The notes under the pieces: generated by a model
What the model saw: the letters and a program-made list of their open reading frames with translations, nothing else
Databases searched by the model: none
What the model was told of the DNA's origin: nothing
Translations under genes and position numbers: made by a program
Assembly: GCA_021029095.1 (NCBI GenBank)
Contig: JAJOHG010000353.1
Location: forward strand, 1-26,606
Length of the DNA stretch: 26,606 bases
From: Phellopilus nigrolimitatus
Lineage: Eukaryota; Basidiomycota; Agaricomycetes; Hymenochaetales; Hymenochaetaceae
Reading direction: 5' to 3'
In this document: positions 20,001-26,606 of the stretch, one piece after another
How positions within the stretch are numbered: position 1 is the stretch's first letter
Layout of the letters: every line of letters starts with the position of its first letter

Positions 20001-21912
20001 TCTCAAGAACGCGTGCGAATTCAACGCGCTCGAGGACGATCATGTCCAGCACGCGCTCAACGAGCTGCTTCCCGACCATGCTGGCCGGCACCGCGCACCC
20101 CGTGTGCGTATTGTAAAGCGTATACGCCGGCGTAAGGCGAAGCGTCTTGAGTGCTGCGCACGTCTCTTCATTTTTTTTGGTGTTGTTTGTATTGTTCGTG
20201 TTCGTAGAAATCGTTTTATCGTCAGTATGCGCGAAACTGAGTCCATTAAGATGGAGGCGAAAGTTGAAAGTGGCATCCGTAGGCGTTAGTACGTCATCAT
20301 CGTATCCAGAGAAAAGGCCGGCGAGCACACGATCACGTGCAGCGCGGAGGTGCGGGACGTCGGCATGAAAGAGCGTGAAGATGCCGAGCGGTTTGGTCAT
20401 CGAGGGCAACGTTTGTTGGGCGGGGAGGAGGTGTTGATATAGGCACGGCCGAGCTGGTGACATTAGAAGTAGAGAGAGAGTCGGCATGGAGTGATACAAC
20501 AGGAATAGGTGTATGAAGTTCGACCGGTTTTTGTGCAGGCGATGAAGAAGGTGAAGTCACAGAGGTGTAGAAACTCAATGCGGATGACTTGCGAGAAAGG
20601 GAGTGAAATGGAGCCGAGTCCGATTCTAAGTCCGATTCTGAGTCCGATTCGAGCCATTGAACGACGCTGGTGATGACAATGTGGCAGATACATTCCGAGC
20701 TGCTGGGGTGACCGAGGGGGCGCGGATAGGAGATGATGGTAGAGTCTCAGAGGCAAGGAACTTTCGCAGAGTAGAGGGCAGCCCAGAGAGGGTGTGGCAC
20801 GTCGGGGTCGTCTGAGCAGTGAGGTGTATCCAGAGGAGCGCGTCCTAATGAAAATGAAGAAACTCGTCAGTCTAGATTTTCAGGTGCCAAAAAACAAATA
20901 ATAATGGAGTCAATGTTCGAATTGGAAAATATGAAGAGACGGGATAGATATGCCGACGCGCCGTCGGTGCCTGGCATAATGAAGGCCAACCCCCGACATT
21001 CCATTTTCTAGATTCGCTGTCGCGTAACGTGGGCGCGGGTTTCCGCCAAGAAAACCCTCCGAAGCTCCCACGGTCATCTTATGTCATCAGTTGTCCAAAA
21101 CAGGTAACAGTCAAAATGGCGAAGATAATCATGACGTTCCGGGAAGATCGGTAATAGACGCGCGGGGCGTGCACCAGAAATTGCTCGGGAGAGAAAAATG
21201 CGGATTGTTGCATAGAGACGGAGAAGCGGGGGAGATTAGAAGGGAATACACGAAAATTTTCACTTACCTCGGTCTGCGAGTTCCAAGCCCGGAGCTTCGC
21301 CTCCAGCGCATCACGCGAGTCGCCGAAGGCGACCACGGACCATTCGCGCTCGCACGCGGGGTCATCCAGCGCGATACCACCCGCAGCGAGCATGGCTCCT
21401 TTCGAAGCCTGAGCCTCAACTCCGAGAAGAACAGCAATGTCCAGCAACGCGAGCGCGTTACGAAGGATTGCCAGTTGCGTAGTCGACGAGAGGTCTTGGG
21501 ACAGACCTGGGAAGGAAGTCGCGACGAGGAGCGCAGGCAGGAGGCCGGATGAGTATCCCACTACGTCGACCGGCGCAGTGTGCACCATCGCGCCCGTCTC
21601 AAGCTCTTCAAGCAGGCGCACGACCTGCGCGACGTACATGCTGGGAAGCGAGACGAGCGGGTGGCAGAGGAGCGCCGTGTCCGCAACGGGGAGCTTGATG
21701 GTGCCCTCACGTAGCTGAGCGAGCAAGGAACGGGTGGCACCGGTGTCCAAAGCCTCCTTTGCTGCAGGAGACAGCGCCGCGAGCCGAGAAGAGAACGCAG
21801 CCCCAGCCTGACGGGCGAAGAACGACGCGAGAGGTGCGCGGGCGAGCGGTACTGGGGTAGTGGGGGCGGGGGCGGATCCCTGGCCGTCGAAGAGGAGGAC
21901 ACGCATGGCCAT
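14074..21912 (-). CDS. Non-reducing polyketide synthase, SAT-KS-AT-PT-ACP-ACP-TE (frame breaks present)
   Basis: An iterative type I PKS that builds an aromatic polyketide from a SAT-loaded starter and malonyl-CoA. Exons (minus): 21912-21268, 20844-19706, 19608-19229, 19167-18982, 18927-17668, 17607-14760, 14699-14209, 14148-14074. That is about 7.0 kb spliced, or about 2,340 residues, usual for the family. Start ATG at 21912 ([12 protein letters not shown]) matches SAT N termini; the frame extends three codons further only to a GTG. All domains and catalytic motifs are visible and order matches basidiomycete orsellinic acid synthase-type PKSs, but the exact product cannot be read from sequence. 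Conserved protein continues through apparent single-base shifts near 19867, 19500, 19090, 18833, 18705, 18478, 18453, 18181, 18044 and 14894, plus two in the SAT insert (20400-20680). AT through ACP2 is one open frame. Six introns are GT-AG and one is GC-AG. Family call is near certain; whether the gene is intact is not. Confidence 0.93.
14080..14970 (-). other. Thioesterase (TE) domain
   Basis: Starts [19 protein letters not shown], shifts frame at 14893-14895, and resumes [15 protein letters not shown]. Next are [18 protein letters not shown] with the nucleophile Ser, VVLIDSPSP, and [12 protein letters not shown] with the catalytic His. The last exon adds 24 residues ending HPFAV. An alpha/beta hydrolase TE of this type releases the finished chain by hydrolysis or cyclisation. 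Introns are at 14700-14759 and 14149-14208. Confidence 0.88.
15075..15305 (-). other. Acyl carrier protein domain 2
   Basis: Reads [19 protein letters not shown], then [18 protein letters not shown] and [19 protein letters not shown]. The Ser in LGLDSL is the attachment site. Tandem ACPs are common in non-reducing PKSs and are usually functionally redundant. A basic/proline linker ([17 protein letters not shown]) joins it to ACP1. Confidence 0.9.
15435..15645 (-). other. Acyl carrier protein domain 1
   Basis: Reads [18 protein letters not shown], then [19 protein letters not shown] and [14 protein letters not shown]. The Ser in LGVDSL is the phosphopantetheine attachment site. A Ser/Thr/Pro-rich linker of about 60 residues separates it from the PT domain. 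Confidence 0.9.
15850..16700 (-). other. Product template (PT) domain
   Basis: N-terminal hot-dog half has [22 protein letters not shown], here 16670-16600, with the catalytic His in the GH pair; C-terminal half has [17 protein letters not shown] (about 16110-16060) with the catalytic Asp. Spacing and motifs match PT domains of fungal non-reducing PKSs, which control the regiochemistry of aldol cyclisation. The single frame is unbroken here. Confidence 0.9.
16955..17960 (-). other. Malonyl-CoA:ACP transacylase (AT/MAT) domain
   Basis: Contains [15 protein letters not shown] (about 17950-17910) and, after splicing, [15 protein letters not shown] with the catalytic Ser. Then come [21 protein letters not shown] with the conserved His, and [11 protein letters not shown]. 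The acyl-specificity loop around the YHTEAM stretch fits malonyl use. The Ser codon is divided by the intron at 17608-17667. The domain loads extender units onto the ACPs. Confidence 0.92.
18235..19810 (-). other. Ketosynthase (KS) domain
   Basis: Begins at [14 protein letters not shown] (about 19807). Conserved blocks follow: [58 protein letters not shown] with the catalytic Cys (codon at 19087-19085), [30 protein letters not shown] with the first His (about 18625) and [12 protein letters not shown] with the second His (about 18493). The C-end reads [12 protein letters not shown]. It catalyses decarboxylative chain extension. Introns are at 19609-19705, 19168-19228 and 18928-18981. The blocks lie in different frames, joined by single-base shifts. 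Confidence 0.92.
19870..21912 (-). other. SAT (starter unit acyl transferase) domain, split by a 423-nt intron
   Basis: Exon 1 carries [28 protein letters not shown] and the nucleophile motif GYSSGLLPA (21559-21545). The family usually has GxCxG; here Ser replaces Cys. After the intron come [13 protein letters not shown], a Ser/Pro-rich insert with frame changes, then [19 protein letters not shown], where the second catalytic His region of SAT domains (HxLYH-like) is expected. The end reads [19 protein letters not shown] and [13 protein letters not shown], matching the terminal part of SAT. A short Asn/Thr microsatellite-like stretch interrupts the second half. The domain chooses and loads the starter acyl group. 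Confidence 0.8.
20616..20651. repeat. 12-bp tandem repeat, 3 copies, inside SAT exon
   Basis: GAGTCCGATTCT, AAGTCCGATTCT and GAGTCCGATTCG follow each other. One minus frame reads [12 protein letters not shown]; the frame expected from the exon start meets TAG in the middle copy. The repeat therefore marks a frame problem in the Ser/Pro-rich SAT insert. Confidence 0.85.
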
Positions 21913-22110
21913 CGCAGTCACTGAACGTGGAAGCGGGGGCGGAGGTGGAGGGTCGGTCGTCGTCGATGTGTTCGCGTTCGGCGACAGCGGCGATATCGGG
22001 GGATGATCGCGGGGACGGGGCGACGGGGGCGACGGCTGAGGGAGGAGGTGGAGGGAGGTAAGCAGCTCGTTTTAAAGTAGACTGGCTAGTGCTGCGTACA
22101 TATAGTGCGG
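21913..22110 (-). promoter_or_regulatory. Putative PKS promoter/5' leader
   Basis: Directly upstream of the PKS start. The first 130 bases are strongly G/C-rich (C/T-rich on the coding strand), as in fungal leaders. TATA-like strings on the minus strand occur at 22071-22078 (CTTTAAAA) and about 22098-22105 (CTATATG). No cluster-regulator site can be named with confidence. Confidence 0.35.
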
Positions 22111-25100
22111 TTAAGCCAATATACGTAGGAGCTGCAGCTCGACGCCGGCGGAAAGCGGGAAAACGGCACGAATGCAAGAGAGTCCGAGCAACTCCGTGGG
22201 TCGAGTGCGACACCCGGTCAGCCATCTTGTACTCGTTTGTTCCTTGTTGGAAGACCGGGTCTGGAGATTGATGTTGCACTGAGGCGTGTTTGAAGGAGAT
22301 GTTTTTTCGGACAGTCGGTTTAGTTTTCCCATTTGGGGTTAGCATCTTATTTCCCTTTCGGGCCTGAGAAGAAAATCCCAAAAAGGGTTCCATCATCAGA
22401 ACCATCACTGTTGAACAACGTGTTTGCCATTCGCCTTCCGCGGACAGCTGGCAAGGAGATAACCAGAGAACAGAAGACAGGCTGATGTGCGTGAATACAT
22501 ACAAGTTTCATTTCTGTTTGAAATTTACGCAAGTCAGTCTAGTGCATCATATATTTCCTGTTCTCCCTGGAACGCTCGAACTGCGCTAACTGGCCAGGAT
22601 ATAAAACAACACGAGGCACTAGCTTTCTTTGACTGGATTCTCTTCCGTACCCCGCGTTCTTTCCGGCCAGCAGACCTGCAGGGACTTGCAAACACCATCA
22701 TGATCAGTGCCTATGACAATCGCGAAGCTAAAACCATTGCGTAAGCGCGAAGACCTGATCACGAACTTTGTTACGCACTGGCATATGCGCCCATCTAAGT
22801 ATGTCGCGGTCTTTGTTCCTCGAAAGCAAGAAGTCAGATTCAACCAGTCCGACACAGCCCGCTCATCGCCCTGAAATATCGACGATCTGCCATCGGGCAG
22901 CAGGTCGTGCGCCTCGGCGGCAGTCACTTGGAATAGGTCAGCCTATTCGGCGGTTTTCTTGTGCTGTGAGTGCGTCATTATACAGTTGTTTTATCTTGAT
23001 GCGACCTAAACTTAGATCTACTTTACGCCGATGGGCGAATTATATTCGTCCGGGAAGCGAGAAAATTTGGACTAAGTACCAAATAGCACACATGCTGCTT
23101 TTACATCGGTTTTATTTCCTTCCCGACCGAGCTCCGAGCGCAGCGCATGTTTATCCGTCTCTATCTCCACCCGAAATCCTCTGACCACACGCACTTCGTC
23201 TGTTTTTGAGTTCACCAATCACGCGAAAATCCCCACGTGTTACCAACATGTTGGGACCAGGATTCATATCTCAACCGAGGACGTGGAAGCGATCGTAGAA
23301 GCTCACAAGGATAGATTACGATGCGCCCACAAATCATACAAACGCCCTCAAGACTTTACGGCACACGCGTTCCTCACCTCTTCTCGGACCTCTCCTTCCT
23401 TCTACCTGATAATACACTCCGGGATTCTGGCCTGCGCGATAAAAGATAACGGACGATTAGGCGCTCAGTCTGCCACTAGGGCCGGCGGAGCCTCATCTCC
23501 ACTGTCCAGGAACACAGGCGCATTCGGAGACTGGAATTCAACGATAATTGAAATTTGGTGTCCCCTATCCTGTGCCCTGAGCTTTGAGTCCTGTTCGCTA
23601 GTTGTCTGTTCTGTGCCAGGGCGTTCGGGTCTTGGTTCGGCCTTGCTTTGAGTCAATCTCGACCTCAAATCTGCCCCCGTCTCTCGCCGGCCCAAAGCCA
23701 CTTAGAAACGGCCCGGAGATGTCGAGGATACGCTAATCCCATTCCGACCTTGGCGAACCAAACGTTATCAGATTAGATCAAGATGCAAGAACTTCAACAA
23801 GTTCCTGGCTCGCGTCGATCCACCTTTCGATTCTATAATGTCCGTCAGTGGTCTCCCGCGTCCCATTCAGCTCCAGGCGCACTTCCCCCGTGACGCGCCT
23901 CGACGTTCCTCTGAGTCTAGAACACATTTTTATGAGACTGTTGCCTTTTATCATTATTTATTTACGCAGGGCCAACAGGCAAGCGCATCCCGCGACGGAG
24001 CACTCTCGAGCAAATCATATTTACAGCCACCTTCGGAAATTCAACCCCTAAGACCGAACTGCGGACCATCGATTACTCGAACTCGTCCGATGGTGCAATG
24101 CTGCCCTCAGGATATAATTAGATACGTGCATCCGCACGCTCATATTCTAAGTAGCCGCTTCTTAATGCTTTAGCCTCGACTGATTTGTTTCCAATGCAGA
24201 TGCGAGAAAAATTCTTTGCTCCTCATCTGTTATCAGAGTTTCACGAAGTTTCCAAAGGCTCCAGCAATCTTTCGATCTCTCTTGATCACCAACGTTGCAT
24301 CTGCTTCTATGAATATTGAGACTCGCAAGGGAAAAGGAAAGAAACGAAAGAAGGACTCCACCAAGTTTCGAGCAAAAAAATCGGGATTTCTCGGAGCAGG
24401 GCGTGAGCCCTACTTTTTTTTGGATAGAGAAGATGGAAATAACGAGTGCTTTCCTCGGAGGAAAGCGGGGATCCTCCTTGGTCGTCGACCTCTTGCACGG
24501 CTAAGTCCCCAATTCAATTCTTATGGCGCTTACGATACTTTTATTCGTTTTTTCCAGTCCATTATCTATGAAATAACTGTAAAGCGCCAGAAGTCTATGC
24601 CTGGACATTCAATTTAAGCTCCTATTATACCTTTGGCCTGGAGTGCATCCCTGCCTCATGCATTTCATGATCGCTTTCTGTTCAAACTAGGTTGACTTGA
24701 TCCTAGGGTACTCCGCTCATTAATTTTTGACGGTCTCTTCAGTCCAGCCGTCCGGGTCTACCCCTTCAAATTCTAAATGCCGATAGATCTCGGACGCCTC
24801 GTGTAGTCGGCGTGCATTAACTTCTGTTTATCTTATCTCTAAGGTCGGCCTAGTAAGAACGGTGCGTAGTACCACCGTCTAGCTATATCCGATCACTGAG
24901 TTCGCCTTCAGCTAAACGTCTGATTTTTGCGGCTGTTTCAGTCCCATTCCACGAGTAATTTACGATGAAGGGGTGACTGATGTACCCGATATTTCTTCAC
25001 TGACCGACGGCTCCGTTGGCCGGAGTTAGTCTGTACGTCGTCATCGCACCCGTACGTTCATCCGCAGCGTACTCCCTCGCCACACATTAGCTTACAATTT

Positions 25101-26606
25101 TATGCATGAACAAATTGAGTAAGTTGTATGACTCTGCGCTTATGCATCCTCTGCATATCAGAATCTAGTCTAGAACGACGTGCTTCGCTTTCTGGCTCAT
25201 CTTTTTATCACGGGATTGGGTGAAATGGTCAGATGGTCTTCGATGAGTACCTAAGTATAATCTAAGTCCGCTTTCTTTTACGTGCTCCCTCGCTTAGATA
25301 CTGACTTTTGAATCCGATCTCAGAGATGCGACATATGAGACGGTGTTCAATCGCATGTTGTGGGTCTTAGTTTCCAGCAAATTGAGTCAATTACTCCAGC
25401 GCTCGAAAATATCATTCGTCACCGTTGATTGCACACAATGCACATACCTGCAAATAAGCCGTGGTCTAGAGCTTATTGGCCGTCTTTTTCTTCATGCCTA
25501 TAGTGAATCGCTCCCCGAGATAACCATACTCCGCTTCAGAAGCCTGACTAGTGATCCGCCCATTTCGGAGCCTCGAAAAAATATTAAGTGCGAGAAGTAT
25601 TCCAAAATCATATCCGAAAAGACACCGAAGCAATAAGGAAGCTCACCGGCGTCCTTGACTTTCCGGAAAGTTGCTGAAAAGCATTCGATTCAAGAGCCAG
25701 TGTACCGCCGAATCCACCATAATCCCGCCGTTGGTGAGAGTTTGCTCACAGTTTAAATACCTACATATTTTCTAAGAGTATGTTGGAGGTCGCATTCTGC
25801 AAACGAGAACGGGAGGCATGCCAAATCCGGAAACTTGGCTGAGGCCTTATGCTAGTCACGTCTCTTCAGGCCTTCTCGTCTTCAAGTTGATCCAAATGAT
25901 GAGGGAAGCGTTCGAAAACATCTTAACATCGCCTTCCTTTCTTCCTTCTTCACGCTGGCAACTAAGACAAGCTCAAGTTTACAGATAGTATTGCTTATCT
26001 TCTGTCACGAAGATCGGTGGCTATCAACTAACTTTGCATATCCTTCTATCAGCGTGGACTTCACACAGCGCTGGGCAGGATCTCCGGAGAAGTGCATCTT
26101 GGCGTGCGAATGGCCAGTCATAATCTGACGTGCCATTCAATCTGGCACTGTTGAAATCAATGTATATACATTTGGGAGCTTTGTCTCGATTCAACTATAT
26201 CAATAAATTGAAGAAATCCGACCCGCTGATACTCAGACTCCTGACACCAATCTTTGGGACTAATTTCGTGCTTCTCAACATCTGTGCTCGAGCTATAAAA
26301 AAACCGCATCTTTTGAATGCACATGAACCGTTGTGTTCGATGAAGCATCAGACACACTCTTGATGTTTATTGCTGTGCGAAGGCATCACATTCAAGAAAG
26401 CTTAAGACTTCATTCTATGATAAAATCACGTCGTTTAGAGACGCGAATTCACAGAATAGCGCTATTTAAAAGAAATTAACTCGCAATTGCATCGAAGGGA
26501 TACGAAAATGATCTCTTCGTTGATCAACCAAAGCGTACCTTACTATCAGCGCATTTATTAACAGCGTTTGCTCACCTGCGACGTTTGATTGAATCATTGG
26601 AACATT
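22111..26606. other. Gene-poor right flank, about 4.5 kb
   Basis: I support no gene here. The longest frames (about 130 codons) start far inside mixed-composition DNA and show no family resemblance. A short frame at 22713-22874 (+, 53 aa, MTIAKLKPLRKREDL...) and an overlapping minus frame at 22927-22619 look faintly protein-like but compete for the same bases. From about 24.6 kb the DNA is broken in all frames except 25343-25636 (+), which is unremarkable. No tandem repeat, hairpin array or transposase motif seen. Confidence 0.5.

Noticed and set aside
22713..22874. Small plus-strand frame of 53 codons with mixed basic and apolar composition
   Set aside because: An overlapping minus frame looks equally good, there are no splice or homology cues, and the length is within chance.
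1..26606. CRISPR array, prophage, insertion sequence or bacterial operon
   Set aside because: Spliceosomal introns and fungal protein families show eukaryotic DNA; no regular spacer-repeat array or transposase was seen.
24640..26606. tRNA or transposon terminal repeats in the right flank
   Set aside because: Scanned by eye for GTTCRANNC-type T-loops with a paired acceptor stem and for matching ends; none held up.

Overview
This window looks like nuclear DNA of a filamentous basidiomycete, most likely an agaricomycete. Genes are split by short GT-AG introns (mostly 53-97 nt). The dominant gene is a fungal multidomain polyketide synthase. Intergenic DNA holds minisatellite and degenerate repeats. 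I saw no operon-like packing, no convincing tRNA or rRNA and no intact transposon.

Layout. 1-325 (-): possible edge fragment of a DUF4097/DUF7330-like gene. 324-1801: (CTTT)n tract, a GGGAATTCCC-type minisatellite, a looser related block and a short inverted repeat. 1911-2637 (-): clean three-exon DUF4112 gene. 3747-5970 (+): long Ser/Pro-rich orphan, at least three exons. 6622-7935 (-): three-exon orphan with a Gln/Thr hexapeptide repeat. 8441-8978 (-): weak two-exon candidate. 9.0-12.3 kb: gene-poor, with a diverged tandem duplication of about 364 bp. 12333-13212 (+): three-exon orphan. 14074-21912 (-): non-reducing iterative type I PKS, SAT-KS-AT-PT-ACP-ACP-TE, eight exons. 21.9-26.6 kb: PKS upstream region, then gene-poor DNA.

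How it works together. The PKS is the only biosynthetic enzyme seen. Its domain order is that of fungal non-reducing PKSs such as orsellinic acid synthases: SAT primes, KS and AT extend with malonyl units, PT folds and aromatises the chain, two ACPs carry it and TE releases it. I see no tailoring oxidase, methyltransferase, transporter or cluster regulator nearby, so it looks like a stand-alone PKS or a cluster edge. The neighbours do not suggest a shared pathway.

The most important oddity is the PKS reading frame. Conserved protein sequence continues through the gene, but the SAT-KS-linker part changes frame about ten times, mostly at short homopolymers, while AT-PT-ACP-ACP is one open frame. 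A final shift lies in the TE. This means either consensus indel errors or early gene decay. Other notable points are a GC-AG intron splitting the AT catalytic serine codon, an intron inside the TE nucleophile motif, and Ser in place of the usual SAT cysteine. I found no clear evidence of a wholly new system.
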